NCBI GenBank assembly: GCA_030323885.1
Contig: CM059199.1
Span: forward strand, 39,068,590-39,132,589
Reading direction: 5' to 3'
Length of the DNA stretch: 64,000 bases
Source: Branchipolynoe longqiensis
Taxonomy: Eukaryota > Annelida > Polychaeta > Phyllodocida > Polynoidae
This document shows positions 1 to 10,885 of the stretch, in pieces. The notes beneath the pieces were generated by a model that saw only the letters and a list, made by a program, of their open reading frames with translations, was not told where the DNA came from and made no database searches. The stretch's first letter is position 1; each line of letters begins with the position of its first letter. A program made the translations under genes and the position numbers.

Positions 1-815
1 GCTAGATAGGATATATATTAGGAGGCTGAGCGAGGCTAGATAGACTAGAGATTAGGAGGCCGACCGAGGCTAATTAGGCTAGGGATTAGGAAGCTGAAGG
101 TGGTTAGATAGGCTAGAAATTAGGTCGCTGAGGGAGGTTGGACACGCTAGAGATTAGAGGGCTGAACGAGGCTAGATAGGCTAGGGATTGGGAAGGTGAG
201 AGAGCCTAAATAAGATTGGGATTACGAGGCTGAGGAACACGAGATGGGATAGGGATTAGGACGCTGAGGAATGCTAGAAAGGTTCATAATTAGGATGATG
301 TGGTAGGTTAGATAGGCTAGCGATTAGGAGGCTGAGGGATTCTAGATAGGCTGGGATTAGTAGGATGAAGGAGGCTAAATAGGCTAGGGCTTAGGAAGTA
401 AGGGTGGCTAGACAGGCTGAAGATCAGGAGGCTGTGTGATGCTAGATAAGCTATGGATTAGGATGCTGTGGAAGCTAGAAAGTCTAGAGATTAAGAGGCT
501 GGGGGACGCTAGATATGCTAGGGTGTAGGACGCTGAAGGAGGCTTGATAGGCTAGAGACCAGGAGGATGTGGATGCTAGGTAGGTTTGGGAGTAGCATGC
601 TCTGGAAGCTAGAAAGGCTAGGCATTAGGAGGTTGGGGGACGCTAGATAGGCTCGAGATTAGCAGGCTTATGTTCGCTAGGTAGGTAGGGGATTATGAGG
701 ATGAGGGACGCTAGATAGGCTAGAGATCAGGAGGATGTATGCTGCTAGATAGGATAGGGATTAGGATGCTGTGGAAGCTAGAAACGCTAGGAATTAGCAT
801 GATGTGGGAGGATAG
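1..815. repeat. Degenerate 34-bp minisatellite
   Basis: About two dozen diverged copies of a unit of roughly 34 bp built around GCTAGATAGGCTAGAGATTA plus GGAGGCTGAGGGA. The array starts before the window, so its true length is unknown. Copies differ by substitutions and small indels, which points to an old array. No ORF or promoter is seen. Confidence 0.9.
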
Positions 816-1930
816 AAAACGATTAGGATTCTAGCCATGGAATGGCAAGACGTTAATTTCGAGTCCCATTTGATCCCGATTCATGGCTTGGTGAGAACAC
901 TCCTTCCCCAACTGTATGAAACAAAGACCTACAATATATGATCTGACATATATATTCCTATTCCTATGTGAAATACAACTTACACATGTCAACGTGCGTA
1001 CATAGCTCGCATCAGGTAGGCTCTAGAACCTACTGATTAGGAATCCCACACCGGAGATAGGTAGGGTTTCAAATGCCGCTCTTGCACGATTTTGCTGTAT
1101 GTTACACAACCTCCCATGATGGTATCGTTATAAGGCACATTGCTCACGGGCACATTAGACAAGGAAGCTCCGGTTGGGAAAAAACATGACGCTTTATTCG
1201 GGCGTGGCCCGCCGTCTGGCAAGTACAACTTTGATCTTGTTATTGGCATATACAGGCCTCCTCGGCAGTCCCGACCGGCACAAGGTCATGTGATATGATA
1301 ATGGATGGGTATGTGATGGCGATGCAACATATGATAATTATGCAGTTGAGGATGATATAATGGACATAGCAAATTACATAGATATTGGTATAAATGAAGC
1401 AGGGTAATAGAACAATATGAATTTACCTTTAAACATTATGATTTGATAACTGTTCGTCTTTCAATTGCTCGGGTGTCAATTGTGTGGTGATTTCGTTGAA
1501 TGGTATATTTTTATTTTATTATTTTGTTTTATTTTTGGGGTTTATTTATGTCTGTGTTTGATTGGCTCGGCCATTCACTCAGCAGGTGTGGGTGGGTGGG
1601 ACAAGAAATGGCTCGTAAGTGTGGTCAGTCGTGGGCTGTTTTGCAGACTGACCATCGGGATGAGTGGAGCCCCTGGCTCCTAGTTTTGTTGTGACATGAT
1701 TGGTTGAAGTGTTTGGTGTTGTGTGTTGTGATTGGTTGATGCGTGGGGGAGGGTGTGTGTACCCCTTCCTCGCCTGGTGTGGTGGATGACCCCCTCCCTA
1801 GGAGGGCGGGAGGTGGTGGGTGTCTGTAGCCTCGCAGTCTCCGCGCCCAGCAATGGCCGTGAATGAGCGTTCCCACTCATTCCACCCTTTTACAAGGAAA
1901 CACTAGCCAAAATCATACCCTGAATTATGT
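816..1930. other. No recognisable gene
   Basis: I see nothing firm here. ORFs up to 83 codons at 1465-1880 overlap on both strands in GT- or CA-rich sequence and resemble no family I know. Confidence 0.6.
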
Positions 1931-2398
1931 TATTGCCAAGTGGTCCTTAGCCGCTGCCGTATTGGCCACTCCTGGCTTACACATGCTTTTCTGCTCAAGG
2001 GGGAACCTCCCCCTGAATGTATTGGGTGTCAGTCCCCGCTGACACTCAAACACATTTTACTAAGTTGCATTGATTTTGTGGCCCTGCTGTTTAAGGTAAA
2101 ACAGGAAAACATTTGAGCCTTTTTGAGGGAAGCTGGACCGTACCACCTCATATAGTTTACTAAATATATTCTATCAATTATTAATCAAACTTTTCTTTTT
2201 CTATGGGAATTTGTTTCCCTTGACCACAAATATATGATTGTGAGCTTTCTAATTTAATGAGTGTCTATTAGCACATAATTGATTGTCTGCTTTTACATGT
2301 AAAAGCGATGGTTTGAACAAAAAAACACACATTTCTCACCGTGAATACGGCCTATGCTGCCGACACGGCGTAAAGCAACCACCAATCAATCAATCAAG
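1931..2398 (+). mobile_element. LINE 3' end (jockey/CR1/I-like ORF2 C-terminus and tail), 5'-truncated
   Basis: Reading + from about 1940, the translation gives RIGHSWLTHAFL, then GEPPPECIGCQSPLTLKHIL and LSC, up to a TGA at 2114-2116. The RxRxGHxxLTH motif followed by C-x2-C...HILL-C is the conserved C-terminal end of ORF2 in jockey/CR1/I-type LINEs. An AT-rich 3' UTR follows, ending in AATC repeats (2383-2397), as in such LINEs. No reverse transcriptase remains, so this is a dead-on-arrival 5'-truncated copy. Part of the same 3' UTR recurs at about 40970-41095. Confidence 0.8.
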
Positions 2399-2415
2399 CT
2401 TATTGATTAAAACTG

Positions 2416-2451
2416 ATGCTTACATCAGGTTACATAACCTGATGTAAGCAT
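2416..2451. repeat. Perfect 36-bp palindrome
   Basis: Two 17-bp arms (ATGCTTACATCAGGTTA and its exact reverse complement) separated by the 2 nt CA. It lies just before two oppositely oriented MITE-E pieces, so it may mark a fold-back junction. Confidence 0.85.
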
Positions 2452-2473
2452 AAACTTGTCGAAATCAAACCAC

Positions 2474-2862
2474 TTAGCTAACTGTTGTCCTACTATCCAA
2501 ATTAAATACCGGTGCACTAATCATTTACACATTTGTATATTTAAGGAATACTAAGTCAATTTAAAGGTCAATAACCCGATGCCTTTGAGTTTCTATCATT
2601 TTCTAGGATACATATATTAGCTTGATGCTTATAATCCACAATACTTTAATTTGAAGTAACCTTTATTTTACATGCATAACTTGTAAGATATTTGAAATGC
2701 AAATCTGCTAAATTAATTTTGGCAAGCATGCAGACATTCTGATACAATAGGCTTCTGCAGTAACTAACAGGCGCGTTCAAATTGTCTCAGTTTTCCATTT
2801 TATCTGGCGATGAATATTTGATAAGTGCACCAGTTAGGTATGTAGAATCAAAGCTCATATCA
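2474..2862. mobile_element. MITE-E remnants in inverted orientation
   Basis: 2570-2862 matches the body of the 355-bp MITE-E in + orientation (compare 40459-40813), including GGCTTCTGCAGTAAC and ATGTAGAATCAAA. 2474-2565 matches the 3' part of the same element on the minus strand. Both are diverged and lack a clean terminal repeat. Confidence 0.6.
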
Positions 2863-2865
2863 GGA

Positions 2866-3175
2866 TGAGTAGCTATATTTGACAGCTTGACAGTGCCCAC
2901 ATAATTATGGTGACCTGTTAGTGTGGCTATATTGGAAGACCAGACAACTGGCACCAAGACCAACCATCCCACTCCATCAAAGTATACTGTTACCGAACAA
3001 ACCAGTCATTGCCCCCTCCTCATAACGCAAAGCACCAGGCTATGTAGCGACAAGTATAAATTGTGTAGGTCATTGCGTTCACTCGGCCTGAGGTTAGAAA
3101 CGATGACCTCCCACAGGGAAAGCGAGGCGGTGCTCGCACCACGTTGGCCAGTCAGTCTGGTGGTGCCATCGCTCC
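2866..3175 (-). mobile_element. SINE-A copy, old
   Basis: Strongly diverged copy of the tRNA-headed SINE-A family. The core features persist (TAT-AGTGY, CACTGGGA-like block, CCAGGCTA..TAGCGACAAGTAT, GTCATTG), but the tRNA head is degraded. Confidence 0.6.
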
Positions 3176-4237
3176 GGTGTGCATACGAAAACATGAAGGT
3201 GATTAGTGGAACAGCAGGAGTACTGAGCAGAAGGAAACAGCTGCTCTCCAGCTATCCACAAGTGTAAACAAAACTACCTTATGCAGAGCCATCACTCACG
3301 GCTACATTTGACCTATAGCAGAGTCCTAACACAAGGGTTTGATATGGGCGATTAGACGTTAAGGGGCTTTGTCAGACAGCAATTCTCTGGATGGCGTTAA
3401 AACGCTTTACTCATCACGCAATGCGACACGAATGTTGAACAAGCGCAGAAAGTTGTTCAATTTTAAGCGCACCACCTCGATTACGTCGGTTTTACTATCG
3501 GCCACAGCTGTGTGGTTTCCAGCACAGGAGGCTTGAGTTATGTGAGAGTTCTACAGGGCGCAAGTTGAGGAAATGAATGGTTGCCGAATATTGCTCAGCT
3601 AAATAACTGCTTGATTGATTGATTGTTTAATTGCTTGATTGTTCGATGGCTTGATTGATTGATTGATCGTTTTTTTTGTTTCATTCTAGCAATATCTGAG
3701 AGGATATCAACAGGGAAGTTTCAATATTATGACTCGTGAAGCATCATAGCTTTTTAGTGCTGCCACCTTGCCATACCATGCCATCTGCACCCAAACACAA
3801 TATCCTACTCACTCACAATAACCTGATACAAAGCTAACTGGATCAGCATTGTGCCAACATGCAGCAGGTGTGGTTAGATGCAAATTACAATTTAATAAGT
3901 CACGTGACTCCTGTGAATTGTTCCTCTGAGCCCCCCCCCCCCCGTCCCACCTGGGAGTCAATCATTATATACTAAGACTTTCTGATGCATATAGGAATAA
4001 GTTAGAGTCAGATAAGAGGAATTATAGAGAACATCAAAGCGACCAGTAGTGATGCTTGCTATATACTCCAATATTTGAATATAAATAATGCAAGTCATTG
4101 TTATTTCCTACCTTGCCTAACCACCCGTCACTGTGAACCTTGCTCTTGTCGTCACCTTGGGAGCTGTGTCGACTAACTTGGAGTAATTCACAATTTGAAC
4201 AATCGGTTTTTCTCATTCCACTGACGCTTGCCATATA
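3176..4237. other. No recognisable gene; short simple repeats
   Basis: Mostly unique sequence. A GATTGATTGATT-type run at 3610-3671 may be the tail of an unrecognised LINE. A run of about 13 C lies at 3931-3944. ORFs are short and unconvincing. Confidence 0.55.
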
Positions 4238-4274
4238 CTAGTGTCGTGGGGGTGATGACAATGGGAAATATTGT

Positions 4275-4346
4275 GCCTAGAGCGGGACTCGAACCCACAT
4301 CTCTTTGCATTCCGGGCCAGTGTGCTAACCATTACACCACCTAGGC
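4275..4346 (-). other. tRNA-like Pol III promoter block in TRIM-B terminal repeat
   Basis: Read on the minus strand, GCCTAGG at the start pairs with TCTAGGC at the end as a 7-bp acceptor-like stem. The A box is TGGTGTAATGG and the B box GGTTCGAGTCC. The anticodon stem does not pair, so this is tRNA-derived sequence rather than a working tRNA gene. The same block repeats at 4596-4667. Confidence 0.75.
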
Positions 4347-4595
4347 TCCCTGATATCAATACACTCCCCACGCCTACCTGTCTATGTGGTTACTTGCCTG
4401 AGAGGTCAGTGCAGACCACTACACTCGTCCCCCTGGAATTGTAAGTCTTGTAATGCTTACAATTACATACATACAGGCAATGCACTAACACATACATACA
4501 CAGGGTAGGTTCAACAACCATACAGCGCAAAGCTTGTACAGGATCCTGATCACGGCAACCAGTGTTGTGGGGGTGATGAAAATGGGAAATATTGT

Positions 4596-4667
4596 GCCTA
4601 GAGCGGGACTCGAACCCACATCTCTTTGCATTCCGGGCCAGTGTGCTAATCATTACACCACCTAGGC
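4596..4667 (-). other. tRNA-like Pol III promoter block, second terminal repeat
   Basis: Equivalent block in the other terminal repeat of the same element, offset by 321 bp. A and B boxes are intact. Confidence 0.75.
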
Positions 4668-4860
4668 TCCCTGATATCAATACACTCCCCACGCCTACCT
4701 GTCTATGTGGTTCCTTGCCTGAGAGGTCAGTGCAGACCACTACACTAGGAATACCAATCACCAGGATAGGTAGTGACAAATATACACATCTAAATCATTG
4801 GATTGACTCGGACAGCGATGACACACTGCAGTTCCAATATTAGTACCAACCGCAACGGAC

Positions 4861-5103
4861 ATTACATATATATATAATATATAATATACAATATATGTAA
4901 GGTATATACCATATAGCAGATGCTATATGTATATGATATACATAATATATAATATTCATTATATCCATTATATATATTATATATGTATCATGTATGACAT
5001 GAATAACAGATGTATACTGTATACAATATACATATATTATATATGCATCATGTATGACATTAATAACATATATATATTGTATACACTATACATAATGTAT
5101 GAC

Positions 5104-5143
<40 letters not shown>

Positions 5144-5462
5144 TTATGTAATGTATATACTATAATTAATGTAATATATTGCATTATATATAATATCTAT
5201 ATAATGTGTGTAATTCGTGTAATGAATATACTGAATACCACAAATGAAATATATACACTGTATATAAGATGTATACTATGCAACATGTATATATAATATG
5301 AATACAATGTATACATTGTACATACTATATATATATATATACTATACAACATGTATATATAATATATATAATATATAATATACATACCATATGTAATGTA
5401 TATAATATAATTAATATAACATATTCTATTATATATGCATATGTATGTGTGTAGATGTGTGA
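4861..5462. repeat. AT-rich microsatellite/minisatellite
   Basis: About 600 bp of TA-, ATGTA- and ATACA-rich DNA with a pure (TA)n core at about 5108-5140. Small ORFs on both strands are low-complexity I/Y/M strings and are not genes. Confidence 0.9.
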
Positions 5463-5659
5463 TACATATAATCCTTCCTTGGTGGAGTATTTGAGTTATT
5501 TAATGGAAGTCAGCTCAGGTTCAGAATGTAGGTTCACGAACTTCTAGTACGTGCACTAGGTAACTAGAGATAGCGTGGCGATGACCTTGTGCTGATGGTT
5601 CTTACGGTGTGGGGAGGGTTTGTTGACAGCTTCCACACTGCAGAGAGAAGTATGAGGCT

Positions 5660-5689
<30 letters not shown>
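5660..5689. repeat. G30 homopolymer
   Basis: Thirty consecutive G residues. It overlaps opposite-strand ORFs encoding poly-Gly or poly-Pro, which are shadows of the run. Confidence 0.9.
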
Positions 5690-5690
<1 letters not shown>

Positions 5691-5771
5691 GAGGCAGGAT
5701 GGAAGGTTGTGGGTGTAAGTTTGTACCACCTGAACAAGGACACACCCAGTCAGGAGTTGCTGGGTGCTTGT

Positions 5772-6106
5772 TGGAGTGTTATGACCTGGCAACATCTGAG
5801 GTGAGCTCAAGGCGGGTACTGACTTCGACAGTGCACATGTATGGCAACCTTAAAGTTGATAGTGCTGCCCTACTGGGAAATCACACCACCGGCACCATGA
5901 CACAATATCCCAATGTCACATTATCCTGACACTGAGCTAACCAGTCCTTGCCCTATCCTATGAATGTAAAGTGCCAGGCTAGGAAGTGACAAGTATGAAT
6001 TTGTAAGTCATTGCGTTGGTTCAAACCCACAAATCCATGGGTTCGGATCCCCCGATACCCCAAAACAGGAGATGGAGGCTCAACTCATTCGGTCATCCCG
6101 TCATTG
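5772..6106 (-). mobile_element. SINE-A copy
   Basis: Near full-length SINE-A on the minus strand. From left to right it shows the tail-side ATGACCTGGCAACATCTGAGG, the core, TTATCCTGACACTGAG, CCAGGCTAGGAAGTGACAAG, then the tRNA head ending GGTCATCCCGTC. The B box region is recognisable but diverged. Confidence 0.8.
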
Positions 6107-6193
6107 CTTTGACTTTGCCGGGAAGCAAACTCCTGACATTCTGCATGCGAGGCCGACACTCTACCCATCCAACAACTTTGCCCAGTATCAGGA

Positions 6194-6373
6194 CTTGTAC
6201 CTGCATTGTCTTCTCAGGCAATGAACCAACAAGACGGGTTTCCGTGGGTAGGGCGATGACACCAGGGAGCCTACAGTGTAATGGTTAGCACACTAGCCCT
6301 AGGATGGCACTAATTGTCGGTTCGCAAACCTGATTTAGGTGCAATATTTCCCATGTGCATCACTCCCATGACA
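6194..6373 (+). mobile_element. Degenerate solo TRIM-B terminal repeat
   Basis: Aligns over about 180 bp with the TRIM-B terminal repeat: GGGAGCCTA-AGTGTAATGG, TTAGCACACT, GCAATATTTCCCAT and CCCATGACA at the end. The tRNA-like B box is diverged. No partner repeat is adjacent, as expected for a solo LTR or old fragment. Confidence 0.65.
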
Positions 6374-6399
6374 GTATGTAGGCAATTAGGTGAGTGCTT

Positions 6400-6595
6400 G
6401 TGTGGTCACTCACTGGGTACATAGTGCTGTCCCACTGGGACACCAGACCAGACCACTAGCACCATGACCTGATATCCACTCAGTTACATTATCTTGACAC
6501 TGAGCCAACCAGCCCTTGCCCTGTCCTAATAATGTCGATCGTCAGGCTAGGAAGTGACTAGTACCGGTTTTTAAGTCATCGGTTTCACTCGACCA
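6400..6595 (-). mobile_element. SINE-A fragment
   Basis: Core and body of SINE-A (TAGTGCTGTCCCACTGGGA, CACCATGACCTGATATCC, CAGGCTAGGAAGTGAC). The tRNA head and tail are missing. Confidence 0.75.
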
Positions 6596-6599
6596 TGGA

Positions 6600-7335
6600 T
6601 ATTTAAATGAGTGTTATTTGGATGTGTATATGCTCAGTATGTTGGTGTCTAGATGAGTGATATGTGGGTGTTCAGGTGAGTGGTATGTTGATGTGTAGAC
6701 GAGTGGCATGTGATTGTATATGTCAGTGGACTTGCATGTTTATAAGACTGTTAGGTGAATGTGTATATGAGTGGTATGTGAATGTGTAGATGAGCGGTAT
6801 GTGAATGTGTAGATGTGTTGTACGTGAATGTGCATATGATGTGGGTGTGGGGAATGCAGATGAGTGGTATGGTGATGTGCATATTACTGTTATGTGAATG
6901 TGTATACAAGTGGTATGTGGATGTGTATGTACGTGGTATGTGAAAGTGTAGATGAGTGGTATGTGAATGTGTAGACGAGTGGTATGTGGATGCGTATATA
7001 AGGTGTATGTGGATATGTATATAAGTGGTATGTGGATGTGTAGATGAGTAGTATGTGGATATGTATCATGTGGATGGGTATATGAGTGAGATGTGGATGT
7101 GTCGGATGCAGACGACTGGTTTGTGGGTGTGGGTGTGAGGCTGTGTGAGAAGGTCGAAGGTGTGTGAGAAGCTCGGTGTGTTCCTGTGTTTGTAGGTCTG
7201 TAAGTGTCTGTTTATGTGGGTGACTGTGAGTGGATGTGGTGATGTGTGAGTGGGTGTTTGACGGTGGGTTGCTAGGTGAGTGCGTAGGGGTGTATGGGTG
7301 TGTGAGGGTTTCCGTGTGCGCATGCGGACTTATGT
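6600..7335. repeat. About 23-bp GT-rich minisatellite
   Basis: Imperfect copies of GAGTGGTATGTGAATGTGTA plus GAT, grading into less regular GTGGGTGTG sequence after about 7120. The minus-strand His/Thr/Pro-rich ORFs across it are by-products. Confidence 0.85.
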
Positions 7336-7479
7336 AAGTATGAAGGTAATACAATGCCTGGGTATGACCGGTGGGGTAGAGTGGGGTGCCGTTCATTATG
7401 ACAGAGATCATTTCTTTGTTTGTATATTAGTGGGGGTTTGGTTAAGATTAACATCAATGGTCATATGAGGACGGGTAGC

Positions 7480-7754
7480 GGTTTGGAAAAGCCCGCATCC
7501 CATGGTCCCTTTATAGTGCTGCCCCACTGGCAGAGCAGGACGCAGGTACATTGACCCAATCAATACCTCACTGACTCACAGTGAGCTAACCAATCCTTGT
7601 TCTACCCGGGTAATACCGAACACCAGGCTAGGCAGCGGGTGCCCAGTATCAATTTAGTTTAAGTCATTGGTTTGATTCAGCCGGAGATTTCGAACCCCCA
7701 ACCTTCTGCATGGGAAGCGCTGCACTGTACCCATTCGGCCATCGCGCCCAGTAG
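7480..7754 (-). mobile_element. SINE-A copy
   Basis: SINE-A lacking the tail end. The tRNA head ends at the right with TTCGGCCATCGCGCCC; read on the minus strand this gives the A-box side of the head. Confidence 0.75.
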
Positions 7755-7899
7755 GTGAGTTTGTATATGTGTGGGTGTGTGGGCAGTTCTTGTGTTTCAT
7801 ATTAGGTCATATCACGAGAGGAGAGGAGGGGGGGGGTGAGGGGGTGGATGGTAAGGAGGAGGGGGGGGGGAGCAGAGGGGGAGGGGAAGGTGAGCGGGA

Positions 7900-8324
7900 C
7901 TCCCCTGCCACCACCCTTAACCATCCTGAACAAACCATCAACACACCGAACATCCCACACAACTATCAACCCGTTTAAACACGTTGAACATTATATAAGA
8001 CAGACAAAATGTCTTGTCAACTATAAACTTACCTTGTTTTATATGAGAAAAAATGTAAACCACAACGATTGTTTGAGTTTCCCCGAGGATACACTTTCTA
8101 CTTGGTGCTGCTCCCCATTTTTGCATGAACAACAATGAGTGGTGATGTACATTATACAGCAGCAGTCACTCCCTTACTTCTACAGGATTGGTGATGTAAA
8201 TCATGCAGCACTGATCAAACATTTAGACTGTCAATTCCAATAGTAAGATGGTTGGAAGACCAGTGCTCCAGTGCTGACAAATGTCATATTCAGATAAATA
8301 AATACTTTACAACAACAACAAAAA
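7900..8324. mobile_element. Family G dispersed repeat, copy 1
   Basis: About 420 bp aligning along its length, at roughly 80% by eye, with 17551-17970. It ends with a module reading GGAAGACCAGTGCTCCAGTG, then CTGACAAATG..ATTCAGATAAATAAATA and an (AAC)n tail, the sort of 3' end expected of a retroposon. No Pol III boxes were seen at the left end, so its class is uncertain. Confidence 0.65.
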
Positions 8325-8562
8325 TACCGACTTGTGACAGTGACAGTGCACATTCGTGGTGAATATATAGTGCTGTCCCAAGGGCAGACCAGGCCACCAG
8401 CACCATGACCTGATATCCGGCCTCTCCTTGTCATATCCTAATAATACCCATTGCCTGGCTAGGAAGGGACATGCATCAATGTTTAAGTCATTGGTTTTAC
8501 TCAACCCCACGATTTAGGAAAACGGGAGACAGACGCTCAACACATGCAGCCATCCCGGCTGG
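8325..8562 (-). mobile_element. SINE-A copy, internally deleted
   Basis: Abuts the (AAC)n tail of family G copy 1. Contains the SINE-A core, the CCTGGCTAGGAAGGGAC block and a degraded tRNA head. Most of the TTATCCTGACACTGAG segment is deleted. Confidence 0.7.
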
Positions 8563-8619
8563 TGCCTCGATGTGTACATGCGCGCGCATGTGGGCGTGTA
8601 GGTGTGTATATGCGCGGGC

Positions 8620-9370
8620 ATGACGGGCGGGGTAGAGGGCACATGTAATACTGGGGTAGAGAGAGTGATGAGGGCGGGTGGTGATAGGGTGCTGGTAGAG
8701 ATGATAGTGGACTGGTAGCAGCATGGGGGGTGAGGAGAGGAGATGAGAGGGAGGATGAGGGGTGTGGCCGGGGAGGATGAGGGGGAGGGGGGACGAGAGG
8801 GGGAAGGTTGGTAGTAGTGGTAGATAATGACGAGGGAGGGTGGTGACAGTCGTTATGGTACAGATGATAGTGGACTGGTGGCAGCATGGGGGGGGGGGGG
8901 GTGAAGAGAGGTGAGGATGAGGGGGTGGCGGGGGAGGAGGAAGGGGGATGAGAGGGGGAAAGCTGATAGTAGTGGGAGAGAGTGACGAGGGCGGGTGGTG
9001 ACAGTGGTGATGGATAGAGATGGTAGTGGACTGGTGGCAGCACGGGGGGTGAGGGGAGGAGCTGAGAGGGAGGATGATGGGGTGGGGCGGGGGTGAATGG
9101 GGAGGGGAAGGGGTGCAAAGTGTGGTAGTAGTGGTAGAGAGTGACGAGGCCGGGTGGTGATAGATGAAGGTTGTCGTGTGGATGGTAGTGGAATGGTGGC
9201 AGTAGATGTGTGGGAAGGCGAGAGGGTGGGAGGCGGGAATGGGAGGGTGGGAGGGGCAGGGTTGGGGGGGTGTGAATGGAAAAGGCTGGTAGTGGTAGGA
9301 GAGGCGGACGAGGATGGGTGGTGATAGTGGTGTGGTGATGATGCTCGATAGTGGACTAGTCGCATGAGCG
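8620..9370. repeat. About 160-bp G-rich satellite, 4-5 copies
   Basis: The landmark TAGTGGACTGGTRGCAGC recurs at 8707, 8870, 9026, 9188 and 9351, spacing 156-163 bp. Units are G/A-rich on the + strand. A partial extra unit lies at about 10255-10330 beyond two other arrays. Pro/Ser-rich minus-strand ORFs here are by-products. Confidence 0.85.
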
Positions 9371-9375
9371 CGGTG

Positions 9376-9700
9376 GGCAGGCAGGGGAAGGGGAAGAGGA
9401 AGGGAATGGGAATGGGAAGGGGAATGGGAACGGGAAGGGGAACGGGAAGGGGAAGGGAAGGGGAGGGAAATGGAAGGGGAAAGGGGTGGGGAAGGGGATG
9501 TGGAAGGGGAGGGGGAAGGGGAACGGGAAGGGGAAGGGGGTGGGGACGGGAACTTGGGAAGGGGAAGGGGAGGGAAATGGAAGGGGAATGGGGTGGGGAA
9601 GGGGAAGGGGATGGGGAAGAGGATGGGGAAGGGCAGGGGAAGGGGAATGGGCAGTGGAAGGGGAAGGGGAATAGTCAGGGGAGGAGTGGTGGGGGATGGG
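9376..9700. repeat. GGGAAN polypurine array
   Basis: Almost uninterrupted purine strand made of GGGAAG, GGGAAT and GGGGAA hexamers. Mirror symmetry and purine purity make it a candidate for triplex or G-quadruplex structure. Confidence 0.85.
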
Positions 9701-10250
9701 TTAAAGGGATGAAAGGGATTAAGGGTGAGTGGTAAGGGTTGAAGAGGGGAGCGGAAGAAGGAGGGCTGAAAAGTGAAGAATGGAGAGGAGGGGGAGTGAG
9801 GGTTGAAGTGGGTCGAGGAGGGAACGGTGAGAAGGAGGGCTAAACTAGGGGAAGAGGGATGGATGAAGAGTGGAGGGGAGAGATCGGGGAGAGGGAGGGG
9901 TGAAATGGGTCGATAGAAGGGGAAGAGGAAGGTCTCAAGAGGGGAGGTGGAGAGTGAGGGATGAAGTGGGGAAGGGAGTGGCGAGAGTGAGGGTTGGAGA
10001 GGGGAAGGGAGGGGGGGAGAGTGAGGGCTGAGGACGGGAAGGGATGTAGGGGAGAGAGTGAGAGCTGAAGAGGGGAAGGGAGGGAGGGGGGAGAGTGAGG
10101 GCTGAAGAGGGGAAGGGAGGGAGGGGGATAGTGAGGGCTGAAGAGGGGAAGGGAGGGAGGGGGGAGAGAGTTAGGGTTGAAGAGGGGAAGGAGGGCGGGA
10201 GGGGGGAGACTGAGGGCTGAAGAGGGGAAGGCAGGGAGGGGGGAGGTGGT
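9701..10250. repeat. Purine-rich minisatellite, unit about 37-39 bp
   Basis: Repeats of GAGAGTGAGGGCTGAAGAGG followed by GGAAGGGAGGGAGGGGG, most regular at 10000-10240. Confidence 0.8.
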
Positions 10251-10547
10251 TAAGCATAACGAGACCGGGTGGTGACCGTGGTGCACAGATGACGCTCATA
10301 GTGGGGGATAGAGGACGGGGGGCAGCCGCCGAGCGGGGCGTGGGGGAAGGGGCGTGGGTGGGGACGAGAGGGAGGGCGGACAGGAGGAGGTGAGCGTGAT
10401 GGCAGTGATGAAGCTGACAGCCACAGTGGCAGGGGGCGGCGGGACGTCGACGGCTTCAGATCGGACTCTTTCCTGCCCCGGCACGTGCTCGGGCAGCTAC
10501 CGCGGGTGTGGACACCCTGCGCACATTGAGGCGCGACCTGCTGCAGT

Positions 10548-10885
10548 CGCGGTCGCGGTCGCGGTCGCGGTCGCGGTCGCGGTCGCGGTCGCGGTCGCGG
10601 TCGCGGTCGCGGTCGCGGTCGCGGTCGCGGTCGCGGTCGCGGTCGCGGTCGCGGTCGCGGTCGCGGTCGCGGTCGCGGTCGCGGTCGCGGTCGCGGTCGC
10701 GGTCGCGGTCGCGGTCGCGGTCGCGGTCGCGGTCGCGGTCGCGGTCGCGGTCGCGGTCGCGGTCGCGGTCGCGGTCGCGGTCGCGGTCGCGGTCGCGGTC
10801 GCGGTCGCGGTCGCGGTCGCGGTCGCGGTCGCGGTCGCGGTCGCGGTCGCGGTCGCGGTCGCGGTCGCGGTCGCGGTCGCGGTCG
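10548..10885. repeat. (GGTCGC)n CpG hexamer array, about 56 units
   Basis: Uninterrupted hexamer for about 336 bp. All frames stay open, giving (VA)n and (RS)n on + and (RP)n on -, so long ORFs across it (for example 10250-11173 minus) are not evidence of a gene. Every unit has a CpG, yet the array shows no C-to-T decay. Confidence 0.95.

Larger units (their letters stand above)
4242..4744 (-). mobile_element. TRIM-B copy 2: 503-bp element with 182-bp terminal repeats
   Basis: Direct terminal repeats at 4242-4423 and 4563-4744 (182 bp each, about 4 differences) flank a 139-bp interior. Read on the minus strand each repeat begins TGTAGTGG and ends with ACA. The element is flanked by CTAG on both sides (4238-4241 and 4745-4748), a 4-bp target duplication. 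On the minus strand the interior starts CTGGTTGCCGTGATCAGG (a possible primer-binding site) and ends CCAGGGGGACGAG (a possible polypurine tract). There is no coding capacity. Each terminal repeat carries a 72-nt tRNA-like block. The layout fits a TRIM-type non-autonomous LTR element. A head-to-tail SINE dimer is the alternative, but the TSD and constant length argue against it. Confidence 0.8.

Noticed and set aside
1..815. TTAGG-like motifs suggesting telomeric repeat
   Set aside because: TTAGG occurs once per 34-bp unit and not as a tandem hexamer or pentamer, so this is a minisatellite.
8537..10286. Pro/Ser-rich minus ORFs (up to 193 codons) and Gly/Arg-rich + ORFs
   Set aside because: By-products of purine-rich tandem repeats.
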